64,000 bases of DNA, taken from Telopea speciosissima. Lineage: Eukaryota; Streptophyta; Magnoliopsida; Proteales; Proteaceae. Every line of letters begins with the position of its first letter. Position 1 is the first letter of the stretch. Positions 1 to 10,688 of this stretch are shown here, piece by piece. The position numbers and the translations under genes are program-made. A model generated the notes under the pieces. The model was not told where the DNA came from. It was given only the letters and a program-made list of their open reading frames with translations, and did no database searches. Where the stretch lies: the NCBI RefSeq assembly GCF_018873765.1, contig NC_057920.1, forward strand, positions 14,583,307-14,647,306. The letters are read 5' to 3'.

Positions 1-360
1 AAAATATATTATAGTTATTTATGTATGACTATATAAACCTATAATTCATCGAATAACAACATTAGTAAACCATGACTGATTTAGTTACTGAATTTGTCTT
101 TTCTTTTTGATATATTCTATAGGCACTGAACTTACACCATCTTGTTATCTTGCAATTGTAGAGACTATTAAAGCATATGAGCAGTACTCACCCAAAGAAT
201 TTATTCACAAATCACAATCCACAATGACTCCCCGATGGGAAACAGAAAGAAATCATTTCCTTTTAATGCAAGTGCAGAAAGGACAAGCTAAATTTGAATG
301 GGAGTAAAACGAGATTAAACGTACGATATTTTGGTTGGGGCAATGAAACGAACAGCTTAC

Positions 361-790
361 CGGAGTAGCCTACGCGTCCCTTGTCAGAAGTACGGGTGCA
401 AGAAAAGAATGATTCATATCCCTCAGCCGTAATCAAATCTGTTGTCATGTCCTGTCTAGCTACTTTTGTCTCCTATTACCACAACGAGGAAAAAAAATAA
501 AGGGCAAGGCGATAAATTAATGAAAAAACTCAGAGAAGATACATGGAACCTCTGCTGCAAAATTTACATCTATAAAGTATAGACTAAACGGTTGGTAACG
601 ACCCAGCAAATTATTAGGTTAAAAAAATCAAGGGCAAAAAACAAAATTCGATTCAAGGTGGTGCTAGTGCAAATCAGTACACCTGAAAGCAGATAATGTC
701 AGCTTCAAGTGAGTTGAGTAGTTTGAGAAGAGAGCCGTATTGAGAGATGCGCGGCCTTAGGCCGTTCACGTTGTATGTCACAATCTTCAT
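361..790 (-). CDS. APE2: DNA-(apurinic or apyrimidinic site) endonuclease 2, first two exons (partial)
   Basis: AP endonuclease 2 is a nuclear base-excision-repair nuclease of the exonuclease-endonuclease-phosphatase (EEP) fold. Two exons are visible on the minus strand. Exon 1 (790-683, 36 codons) begins [12 protein letters not shown], the EEP signature in which the second Asn binds at the active site, and ends LEADIICFQ at a GT donor. Exon 2 (472-361) begins with E-T-K, where the Glu is the expected metal ligand, and continues with [13 protein letters not shown] and KGRVGYS before a GTAAGC donor. Both junctions are canonical and in phase 0 then 1, and the order matches plant APE2. The rest of the gene (EEP domain remainder and C-terminal zinc finger) must lie left of the window. 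The start is the only Met before the conserved motif. Family assignment is firm; whether the whole gene is intact cannot be seen. Confidence 0.88.
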
Positions 791-1751
791 CTCTTTTTCA
801 CTCCATAAGAAAACTGAAATTAGAGCATGAGAGAAATCACCCGTCTCTTCTCCCCATTCCTCTTCCTATCCGTTCCTTTAAGGTCCAGAGCTCATTCAAA
901 AATCCACGACCCAAAAAATCTCCATTTGTTCACCTCCTCATTGCATTTTAAGCAACCATCGACATTCAATGTTCAAAACTGCCAGTATACCTTTTCTTTC
1001 AGATGGATGGGCACAAAGCTACGATTGCACCACCGGTCCTGCCCCTATTTCTTGCAGAAGTCGAGTGTTGGAGGTTGCAGAGCAAAAACAGAGTGAGACC
1101 GCAGAAGGTACGTGGTGGTTGTTTTCGGATTTTAAGTGGGACGGAAAAAGGGCAATTGTTTCCTTATATTGACACTATTTTTGCCACGTGGAACGTTATT
1201 TCTATAGATATTTTTTGGAGAAAAGTTTCCTGTGGGAGGGCTGTAGTCTGCTCCACAATCCACCAAACACAAAGGAGGGGGGCGAAATGACTGTCCCGCC
1301 CCATGAAACCAGATGTGATGCCCCCTATGTCCTTCTCTCTCCCATTGGCCCCCACGCATGTGCGAAACCATGCTCTCCTATAAAAAACACTTTTCTGGAA
1401 TTTTCATAGGAAAAAATTTGGGTACGCTGCCAGGTGCCCAAGCGATATTTGTCTCTCTCCCACACCTTGGAAAGGATCACCCTGCCTCTTCCCATATCAC
1501 TTGCCAATTGGTCCCAAATCCCAATGTGCTTGGAGTAGATTGTGTACCCACCCTTTCCTTTTTTGGGGTTGTCAATTGAGGTTAGGTCCCGACTGATTAA
1601 AATTGAACAGAACTGTCAAAATGATGCATTTAAAACTTGACATCTTCATTTAATTGTCCATTGTTTTATTCCCAAGAGTTATGCCAAATTATGAATGCAA
1701 ATGAGTTTTCAAAAATAGTTTGAAAGTGACTTATCAGTATGTCTTTATCAA
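791..1751. other. intergenic region upstream of APE2
   Basis: This stretch should hold the APE2 promoter and 5' UTR at its left end. Open frames on both strands overlap one another and resemble no protein I know. A G-box-like CACGTG lies near 1185. From about 1240 to 1540 the sequence is GC-richer than its surroundings and looks like old repeat DNA, but I cannot assign a family. From about 1690 a segment resembles the dispersed sequence seen again near 29,660 and 32,730. Confidence 0.4.
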
Positions 1752-1763
1752 AAGCTATTATTA

Positions 1764-2040
1764 TGATTATCAATAAGAACAGTCCCCCTTCTCTGGAAGT
1801 TTTGGGAATTATCCAGGATACCAATTTCCTAAAGACTTGCTTTAGGGATTGCTCATTTTTTAGTATTCCCAGAGAGATTAACAGCGTGGCTAACTCCTTG
1901 GCCCAGAAGGTCGTGTCTTGTGCGTGTGAGACATCCTGGCTGTTTTCCACTCCATGGTTGTCGAGTCTTTGTAATTCTGACACCGTGAGCTTTTTACACA
2001 TCAATGAATAAGTTGGTTTTTCACCAAAAATATAAAAAAG
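1764..2040 (+). mobile_element. 5'-truncated L1-type LINE (RNase H C-terminal stub) with target duplication
   Basis: A 277-bp fragment encodes the end of a plant LINE RNase H domain (RVT_3 type). The readable motif is IPREINSVANSLAQKV, followed by the usual tail through CNSDT and a stop, then an A-rich end. It is flanked by the perfect 12-bp direct repeat AAGCTATTATTA (1752-1763 and 2041-2052), as expected for target-primed insertion. Almost the whole element was lost at its 5' end on insertion, so it has no coding potential. It interrupts a low-copy repeat whose relatives lie near 29,660 and 37,850. Confidence 0.82.
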
Positions 2041-2445
2041 AAGCTATTATTAGCATGCACATTGTTTCGAGTATACATGTGACATGTGAAATTACAATGA
2101 TTGCCTTCGTTGGGGAAAAAAAAATTAAGGTTACAGATTAATTGACACTTTAAGAAGTGTCAATAAGAAAATCACATTAATTAATTAGTTTCATCCTAGC
2201 CATTAGAGTACTTTATGTTTTAGAATTGGATTCAGACCTAACCGATTAAGTACCAACTATGGAGTGTAGATACCATAGGATCGGGTGGCAATCCAAAAAG
2301 GGGGTGAATTAGATATTATGGTGAATGTTAACCAATAAAAAATATTTCTCCAAATAAAAGTTTGAGTTAGACAAACTTAATTTGAACTCACCACCCATTC
2401 AATATAATATACAGGATTAAGATAAGATCAAAAGAGAGAAAGAGA

Positions 2446-2573
2446 TACACAAACATTTGTAGTCGTTCAGAAATCTTGCCTACTGTAGACACCACATGTT
2501 GTCACCCTGTACACAAACATTTGTAGTCGTTCAGAAATCTTGCCTACTGTAGACACCACATGTTGTCACCCTG
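2446..2573. repeat. 64-bp unit in perfect tandem duplication
   Basis: A 64-bp unit is present twice head-to-tail (2446-2509 and 2510-2573) with no difference that I can see. The unit begins TACACAAACATTTG and ends TTGTCACCCTG. It lies a few bases left of the target-site duplication of the solo LTR, in sequence that itself resembles a degraded retroelement end. Identity between copies argues for a recent slippage or unequal-exchange event. Confidence 0.85.
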
Positions 2574-2581
2574 GGGGACCC

Positions 2582-5567
2582 TGTTACAGCCGCACCCAAA
2601 ATATACCCTAATACCCCGAGTCAAATTGGACTCTACTAACGGGTGATGCCAAAATGGCAATGGTCAACACCTGTGACTTTGAACCCTAAATTTTATTATC
2701 AGTATCTCCTCGAAGTCCTGAAAGTACGGGTCAAATCCCCGCAACTTTCCTTGTGGTTTGGGCCCTGACAGCAGCAATGGAGTCACAAACGGACTCACCA
2801 AACTGGTTTTGTCCATAGATCCGTCCGTACTATTTCTTGCCCTTTTGATGTATTTTTATGTGGGACCCACGTCCTTGTGTTCCGCGCACCATAACTAGAC
2901 CCTCGGACAAGATGGACTCCCACCCTTACCTTCTTTTGGTCAATTGAGCCATGAAAGTGGGCCCACAAGACTTAATGTAAAAGAATAATGATTCTTTTAT
3001 TTACCTTGAGCCAAACAAGCCCTAAAACTAACATGCCTTTATAGGACCTTAGGCTAAGCCAAATGTGTTCTAACCAATTAGACTTCATAGGGTTTGTGAC
3101 CTTAGCCAAACTGGTCCTAAGGCCCACTTAAACCTAAAGAACCATCCTTAGTCTTAGGGGCACCTAGGCAAACAAGCCCTAAGGCCTCTTTTTATCTTTA
3201 AAAGATAGGGCTTAGCCCAATATTCCCTCATCTCTCCCCTCCAAGCCAAACCATGGAGGAGAAGAGGAAAAGAAGAAGAAGAAGAAGAAGAAAGGAAGAG
3301 GAATGGGAAGGGAAAGGAAGAAGATGGAAGGTAAGCTAAAGGGGTTTTGTTGCCTTACCTTCCCTCTTCTTGTTGTCCTGACAAGGATTGAAGAAAAGAA
3401 GAAAAAGGGAAAAAGGAGAGAGGAGAAGGTGGATCTTCAAGGTTGGTTGGAGCTGGGGTTAAAGCTCCACTCACCAAGGTATGTTCTATCTCTTGGTATC
3501 GCCCTCTTCTCCATTTCTATCCTTGAGTTGAGCAGGTTTATTGAATTTGGGCTGACTTAGGGTTCCATTTGGGACTCAAGGTGAGGCTTAGCCCTTAAAT
3601 GGGACTCTATTAACGAAGACCAGGCTCCATTGATGGCTTCTAACAACCACTTTACAGCCATTGTTGCTGATTCCCTGATTTTCAAACCCCTAAACCCTAC
3701 ATTGGACCAAAAGGAGTTAGATCCTTGTGTGATCTTGGATCCAGGAAGTAGGCCTAGGTTCTAGTGACCCTAGGAAGGCCTAACACTCCCCTCCATGACC
3801 TTGAGTGCCATATGAACTCCAGGTTCCAAGATGGGGGAGAAAACCTTAAGAAATATCGGAAAGAACTTTGCCGGATGCACGAACGGAGTCACCTTCGTGG
3901 TTCCATCCGTAAGTCTGGCCAATGTATTTTTGTAGCTGATTCGAACGAATGCAGGAACGGATTTACTCTGTTGCCTCCATCCGTAGTTCCATTCCCTCTC
4001 TGAAATGTCTCAGGGACCGAACGGATGTAGGGACAGATTCATTGAGAGGTTCCGTCTATAGTTTCGTTCGCTCTCGAGTATGTCTCAGGGTTTGAACAGA
4101 TGCAAGAATAGATTCAGGTGGAAGTTCCGTCCGTGGATCTGTCTCTCGTATTTTGACCTATTGGCCTGACGGAGTCAGGGACGGACTCACCCTGTTGCTT
4201 TCGTCCGAGCTGTCTTGGTTGAAACTTAACTTTAACTTTGGGGGCATAACATAGGACCCTTCTATTCATCTTTTAACGTTTGCTCTCGCATTCTTAGGCC
4301 ACCCAACTCGATGGATAGAAGGTGCACTGGTGAGATTCATATCAACCATGCCGAGTGATACCCGAGTTCGGTGAGTGGGTTTTGGGTGATTTGTTTGGGT
4401 TTGGATATATATTAAATATCCAATATCATGCTATTATATGATTTATAAGCATCTTGCGCATTTGCATTACTTATCTTGAATGTGAACTGCTATGAATGTG
4501 ATGTGGTAATGTTTCCATTATTGTATTGGGTCACGGTGCTGGGTGTACCGGTACCGAAACCCCAGAATTAATTGTGAAACTTGTTGATTGTCATCTTGAC
4601 TTGTATGCGTCGTGCCTTGCTGGTACCCAGGTATTAGATGGAATGGGACGTTGATGCACCCGGAATACCTCTCGGGATGATAGGACTTGCATGTAGTATA
4701 TCTGTGGTTAGGATTCTTGTTCCCTTATACTACGACCCTTACCAATAGGGGTTTAGGTGTTGGATAGTCTGAGCACCTGTTGCCTGTGGAGGAGAGAGGC
4801 CAGGTCAGGGGTAGTGATGGCTATCAGGATCTGCCACTGAGTGGTCTGATGGCTTCTACCAGTGTAGGCTCCCTCGTGATAACTGAGGTTTCATTGTGGC
4901 GATAAGTTAAGTGACCCACAGTGTCTCCTGAGTTATCACAGTAGCATACACTTGACTTAAAATTGTGTGTAAGGTGAAAAATGAATCTAACATTTGCATG
5001 CATCATGAATTGTTCGTAATTGCGTGTTTGTGTGTATGTACATTCCCATTTGCTCTCTTACTAGCTTGTGGAGCTAACCCTGCTGCACAACCTCTTTTAG
5101 TTGATATGCAGGTAACCTCTTGATGAGCTCCTATGGATACAAATCGAATGGAGTCAGTGGCTTGGACTTGGATGTCGATGTACACCCAAGAATGGTGCCC
5201 TTGTGGCGTGATTTAAACCTTTACTTCTATATTCATCTTCATTCATGTATGAACTTCAAGTGTAAATGCACAGAATTTACCGTATGAATATGGGATATTG
5301 TAACTGTAATATATGTTATCATTAGAGAAATGATACTTTGTATTTATTCGATTTTAAAATGATTTATGCTTCCGCTAATCTCAATTTTTGTAATTGGAAT
5401 GATTTATTCCATTGGTTTACGTTCCCTGACATTATCATGCCTTGATAATTGGGTAGACTGTAGCTCGGGACACTGTATCTATGATCCTGGTAGTATTGGG
5501 ATGATACCTATCATCCTAGTCACCCATTTTCTTGTAAAATACCCTTTATTGGGATGGGGGAGAAACA
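2582..5567. mobile_element. complete solo LTR (about 3.0 kb) with 5-bp target duplication
   Basis: The element begins TGTTACAG and ends GAGAAACA, so its ends form the short inverted repeat TGTT...AACA expected of an LTR. It is flanked on both sides by GACCC (2577-2581 and 5568-5572), a perfect 5-bp target-site duplication. No internal gag-pol region is present and no second LTR adjoins it, so this is a solo LTR left by recombination between the two LTRs of a full element. The length of 2986 bp suggests a large Gypsy-type (Tat/Ogre-like) family, but without an internal region the family is inferred. The intact target duplication suggests moderate age. Confidence 0.85.
3870..4215. repeat. degenerate tandem repeats inside the solo LTR
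   Basis: About four to five imperfect units of roughly 80-90 bp lie here. Each contains a variant of 'acggatg...ggacrgattca...ttccgtccgt' followed by a Ser/Thr-poor pyrimidine-rich spacer. A single related unit sits nearer the left end at about 2776-2840. These are sub-repeats of the LTR, not coding sequence. Confidence 0.55.
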
Positions 5568-5729
5568 GACCCTCCCGACAACTTTGATCAAAACCTACCA
5601 TACTTCTATATTGTTTATGTGTCCCAATTCTTTTGTTAAGAGGAAGCATTCCTCCTATTGGTCCAAGTCCTAAGCGCTCGATGTAAAATGCCCGTTTGAA
5701 CCCTCGGATCCCACAATTCATATTGGATA

Positions 5730-5800
5730 ACATCAACAACAAAACAACAACAAACTCAGTCTTATCCCAACTTAATGGGGTCGGCTATATGGATCCAAAC
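5730..5800 (-). mobile_element. Au-like SINE / RTE LINE 3' tail
   Basis: Read on the minus strand, the segment ends in a (TTG)n-like tail preceded by the stem-forming core GCCGACCCC...GGGATAAG. On the plus strand this appears as CAACAACA repeats followed by TCTTATCCCAACTTAATGGGG and TCGGCTATATGGATCC. This core with a TTG tail is the hallmark of the 3' ends of Au-type SINEs and their partner RTE LINEs in plants. No tRNA-like 5' promoter half was recognised, so it may be only a fragment. Confidence 0.5.
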
Positions 5801-6299
5801 AAACAAAACAAAGGAAAACTAAGTTCTAACAAAAAAGGGAAGGAAAATATGAAAAAAAAATGGGGTGGGGGAAGAGAAGAGCAATGAAAAGGAAAACGTA
5901 AAATGATGTCATATTGGATGACATCATTAAAGCTAAACTCAGTGGGTATTGTATCATCATTATCTATGTTAAATTAGATTATTCAGATTATGAATGAAGG
6001 ATAGGGAAATGATACAGTAAGGTAAAACATCATTGCAAGAATTGTGATATTGAGTTTGAGAGTGCGAGAGACAGAAAAATAGATGTAAGAAATGAATCCA
6101 GTCAGTTGAGAAGCAAGGTTATGGGTTCCCACAGTGATAAGAGCATCAAGGCCATTATTTCTTGGAGATGTGAGAAATAGGGTGTTGGAATCAGGGAAGC
6201 TAAAAAGGTAGATAAGGTGGTGGTTCTTTGGATGACGAACACAGAGAGATACGACAATGTAGTTATGGAGTTGAATGACACTATAGAAAACTTGCTAAC

Positions 6300-6815
6300 T
6301 TTAAGTTTGTACTCACTTGTATATCGGGCTATTGAGCCATTTTGTTGTAATTAAGTGGAAACACTTTTCTTCAAAGTGACCTATTGTTAGAGATTCGAGA
6401 ATCTCTATTATTGTAATATTTGAGTGTTAGCCTAAACACTTGGGTTACTAATGATCCCGAAAAGCTACCAAGGTTTGAGTATGAATCAAAACACTAATTG
6501 AGTTTATTATGATCTTGGGAAACAATTGTGAGAAGGCTTGATCAATGACATTAGTAAATTGATCACATAGTGGAAAGTCCAAGAGTGTAGGTACCATTTG
6601 GTAGTTGATATAAGCCAGGTTGTCGAACCACTCTAAATCTCATTGTCTCTATCCTGTCTCTTTCCCTCTTTCTCACTTTTGCTACTTGTAGATCTTTAAG
6701 ACAATTGTATTCATCATTTGTTTCGGATAGTTAAGTTTAAATTTGTCATTTATATTTCACCATACCCAATTCACCCTCTCTTGGGTTGCCTACGGTCCTA
6801 ACAAGCTTTGATTGA
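6300..6815 (+). mobile_element. possible Copia-like LTR remnant
   Basis: The segment ends with a pyrimidine-rich stretch, CAATTCACCCTCTCTTGGG, followed by TTGCCTACGGTCCTAACA. This is a common terminal arrangement of plant Copia LTRs. A reverse-oriented counterpart (near 2270-2330) lies left of the solo LTR. No coding part of the element is recognisable and the boundaries are uncertain. It is treated as a decayed fossil. Confidence 0.3.
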
Positions 6816-7353
6816 CCCTAGTAGCCACAATTTTTACAATTTCAAGACTAGGCGGGGTTGGGTTGACTGTGGTTGTCCTTGTTTTTTTATTGTATAGACG
6901 ATATAATTATATATGATATAATTTTACATTATATATTTAGCTAGGATTTCATTGCACAAAGACAGTCAGGTTTAAACTGAGTCTATTCAAAATATTGCTG
7001 GATAGGCTGAAGGCTTTTGGAATATTTTACATTGTTCAAACGATTGTTAAGAGTGGATTTCTGGATATAATCACTTAAATGTTTGTTTTCCCTCAATCAC
7101 TCTTTCTCCTTAGGAGAAGGGATAATATATGAAATACATATAGGGCTGGGTTGGGTCAGGCTCAAACCGAAGCCTTAGCCCAAGCCTAGCCTGGCCTGGA
7201 AATCTTAGTCCTAACTCACCCTGTAGACTAAAAGGCCCAGTCTAGCCCCTATCAAACTCAGGCCGGGCTCAGACTTACTGCACTAAACTCACAACACCCC
7301 TAGTCTATAATCATTCAACTATGGATGGGTTTTAACAATTTTATCCACTTGAT

Positions 7354-8400
7354 ATTTTTTTTTGATGGAAAAAAGAAAAGTTTATAATTAGTCAAGTAAA
7401 GCAGATGTACAAGATTCTATGCAACAAGGGGTATGGGGAGCAGAAGCTATGAAACACCTAAACCAGTTAACAAGAGAAAGATTAATAGTCAACTTAAAGG
7501 AAGACGTCATGAGTTTTGACCGAAATCTTCAAAAAATAGTCTAAAACTTCAAGGGGCCATGGGGAAAGGGATGGGGTTGGAAGAAGTCCTGGTAGCATTT
7601 CATTAGAGCACTAAACTTCTTTCAGCTTCAAACCTCTCAAGGCAGTAAAATCTAGTTCGTTGGGAATCCCATTCAGCTCAGGTTCCAAAAAATGGTTGTT
7701 TTTACTTCGGCCAGCAGTCAGAAACAGAAGTTTCTCATCTACCAAAAAACCAAAGACCCATCCAGGCTTACCTAAATCTTTGCAGTCAAACCCTGCGCAT
7801 AACAAAACAAGAAAATCTAATATGTGTAAATCAAACCTAGAAAAGGAAGCAATGTTAGTAAAATCCGAATAATCCAAATGAGAGGAAGAAGACACAGTGT
7901 TTGAATTATAATAAAGGGGTGGGGAAATATTCAAATCCAATAACCACTGGTTTATTCTTCGAAGAATCTGACCAGGGTTAGGTCGCACAGAATTAAACAG
8001 AAAATTGTTTCTAGCCTGCCAAATAACATAGCAAGTAATAATAAAAACAGAAAAGAACCACATTAGAGAGGGCTTGTCAAACTGTCGGTCAAGCAATGTA
8101 GAGATGCAATAATGTCTGAGAAAAGAAAATGAAATGAATTCAATCCTTAGACTCAAAAGACCAACTACCCATATGTGCTTAACTCAGGCACAAGAGAGGA
8201 AGATATGTCGGAGGGTCTCATTACAAGTGCCACAGAGAGTACAAGTGGGATCGATCTGAGTCCATTTCAAAATAAAATCTTTAACCGGAATCCCTGCATT
8301 TAATACACGTCAGAAGAAAATTTTAAGTTTAAAAAGAAATTTGAGTTTCTAAAAAAATTTTCACCAAGCAATAAAAGAAAAGTCCGTGGAGAATAAGTCC
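7354..8400 (-). mobile_element. L1-type LINE 3' fragment (zf-RVT to RNase H linker)
   Basis: On the minus strand the zf-RVT zinc-binding region of a plant LINE ORF2 is readable near 8330-8190: GIPVKDFILKW, then PTCTLCGTCNETLRHIF, with the C-x2-C and H-x-C ligands. Downstream (8156-7611) comes the usual linker VIWQARNNFLFN...ILRRINQWLLD leading towards the RNase H domain. A poly(T) run at 7354-7363 marks the 3' poly(A) end of the element. Frame changes between the two parts and the missing reverse transcriptase show it is dead. The 5' limit is approximate. Confidence 0.72.
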
Positions 8401-9498
8401 AACAAAAGGTTTTGAGTTTTGATGGATACTTCGCCTTAGATATTGACAAAAGGTTCATTTGAACCCAAGAAAGACACATGAGTGACAGATGGTGATTCCT
8501 ACTCTTGAAATTTGAGCCCCAAGTAACCTATTACATAGGAGAAAATGAAGCTTGAATTATCTTCAAAAGCAATTCTTGACTAGCTCCATGGAGAGTAAGT
8601 CCAACAAAGTTTACACCTCCTGCTCCAGTGCACACCATATCTACAAAGTAAAAGGTTTTGACTTTTGATGGGTCCATGTATCGATGAGAAGTAGTAAAAA
8701 GTAGGTCTTACTCTCTTTTACTTATTGGGGAATACTTTCTATGGGGAAACGTGGTGCACGCCCTAGGTACATGGGTAGGCCAAATGGTACCTCGCCTCCC
8801 ATGAAATGTGAGATGATGGGCCCTTTTGATGTTGCTACACATTGCTATTGAATTTTTATCTTCTCAAGTGTGGTGTATTGTTTAGTACATAAGACTGCAA
8901 CAGGGGTAGATTGGGTCGGACTTTATAGAACCCTATCCTAACCCTAAGTTGTCTTAGCTAGGCCCAGGCTTGATCCAACCCTGACTCAAGACTTGAAAAA
9001 TCCAATCCTAACCTGCCTTCTGGGTCAGGTCGGGCTGACCTTGATTGGCCTTGATCATGGGGAGGGGAAAAGAAATGCATATGTTGGAATGGGCCGGGGA
9101 GAAAATGATCAGTTTTAAGTAAAATAACGGTATAATAAAATGTATTATATCACTTATTATCTTCATATATAATATTTTATATAATAAAATGTGGGTGACG
9201 TTTAAAGTTTATAATATATATATTATATCAATATATATTTTATAGTATAACTTAAAATAGGGTCGGATTGGGTAGGGCTACACTTAGCCCGAGGCTTCAA
9301 CCCTGCCCCGACCCGACTCTGACTTAGGGTAAAAAAATTTTAGTCTTGACCCACCCTCAGGGCCAAATATCTCAGCCTAAACCCTGGTCGAGCTTAGGGT
9401 GGACCAGGGCGGGTTTGGGCCGATAGGGCCAAACTTGCACCCCTACTAGTACACTTATAAAGTATTCAACAGTACACCTTTAAAGGTGCAGTGCTGTA
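8401..9498. repeat. non-coding repeat-rich spacer with GC-rich 'GGGCC' repeats
   Basis: No gene is visible. Segments near 8890-9060 and 9255-9450 consist of degenerate GC-rich sequence of the type GGGTCGGGxxGGGC, ending in TTGCACCCCTA. Similar segments occur at 7141-7310, 27,360-27,730, 40,490-40,600 and 61,660-61,835. These look like one dispersed element family whose better-preserved member is the 1.0-kb element at 60,823. Between them lies AT-rich sequence. Confidence 0.45.
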
Positions 9499-9508
9499 CC
9501 ATTAAATC

Positions 9509-9655
9509 TGACTAGGATTCTCTGTGATACCGCCTGGTATGTGGTGCACATCCTACAACACAACAGAGGCTATGTGGTACATATGGCACACATGACCTCT
9601 GTCGTGCCACAGGATGTGCACTACACACCTGGTGATACTATAGGAGACTTTTATC
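9509..9655. mobile_element. foldback MITE with 10-bp flanking repeat (Mutator-like)
   Basis: The two halves are imperfect inverted complements, pairing GTGATACC...TGTGGTGCACATCC on the left with the right-hand TGTGCACTACACACCTGGTG. The element is flanked by CCATTAAATC (9499-9508 and 9656-9665). A 9-10-bp duplication and long inverted arms are typical of Mutator-like MITEs. It is related in arm sequence to the element at 40,108-40,267. Confidence 0.65.
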
Positions 9656-10311
9656 CCATTAAATCCAATTACAAGTGAGATGCACAGTCCGATGCATCAC
9701 AAGTGAAAATATAAAAATCCTAGTCTATTTGCCCTTACACGTGCGCAGGGCCACACTCCCTTTTGCTTGTAGAAAAAGATTAGCATATTTGCATCAAATT
9801 CTCCTGTAAATGCGTTGTTCGAGTACAAATGAGAACCACTCATAGGCCCTTACGTAAGGTTTGAAGTGGGTAGGTCTTCTATTCGAGGAAAGGTTCAAGT
9901 GGAAATATAACAAATCAAACCTTACCCTAGGTGGATACTCTGATGGAGACTGAGCAGCAACCGTCCTATATTAAAATCAACGCTTGGTGTTTTTCACGAT
10001 GAAATCAAAGCTGCAAAAAACGAACCGTTGGGATCTAAATCACCTCAGTTGCTTCAGCAGCTGTCGATTGGTCCTGTGTCTTCATTTTTCTCTTGCCATG
10101 TTGAGAATCTGAGATCAGGGATCTCTGCTCTATCTAACCCTTATCCCTAGCTGATTTATCTATAACCTTTCACAAGGTTGGTGGATTAGCTAGTCGATAC
10201 TGAGAAGATCCGTCTTCGACTGCGAAGAAAATAGAAGATCTTTAATCTACTCCTCTTTCATTTCTGTGGCTGTTATAACCAGAGCTCTCTGTTTCTTCTC
10301 TATCTAACCAG

Positions 10312-10649
10312 GTTAGCTTTTCTTGTTTATCGATTATTATAATACTTCCAATTTTTCATTCGCTTTTCGATCCGCAAAAGCCTTTTGTCACTCCTTCCAG
10401 TCCATGGGCATGAAAAGTTAATTCTAAAAAGTAATTGATATATAAAAATTCATAGATTTACATGGTTTTAGACTTTCAAGTTTCTCTATGAAGGGTTTTT
10501 CTTTGCTTTTGTGGATTTCTCGATTATTTATCTTTTTGGTGAATCGATGATACATGTGTTGATAGAGTCGTTTCTTGCTGTTCATTGGGGGTTCTAGGGT
10601 TTTGTTTCTATGTATCTGTAGTTTTTTGAGAAGTCCTTTGCTGTTTCAG
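10312..10649 (+). other. probable 5' UTR intron of TOC132
   Basis: Upstream of the TOC132 start the sequence reads AACCAG|GTTAGC at 10,311/10,312 and GCTGTTTCAG| ending at 10,649, a plausible GT-AG leader intron of 338 bp with a T-rich body. The pyrimidine-rich CTCT sequence before it (10,230-10,311) looks like 5' leader. No transcript evidence is available, and a second AG at 10,675 could be used instead. Confidence 0.5.
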
Positions 10650-10688
10650 TTGATCATAGGGTTTTGAATCCACAGTCGGAGGGGAGCG

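Noticed and set aside
827-1410. Several overlapping plus- and minus-strand open frames upstream of APE2
   Set aside because: They overlap in different frames, lack recognisable motifs, and lie in GC-richer repeat-like sequence; nothing supports a gene.
3303-3560. Plus-strand frame of 85 codons in the solo LTR
   Set aside because: It arises from a purine-rich GAA/GAG tract inside the LTR and has no similarity to known proteins.
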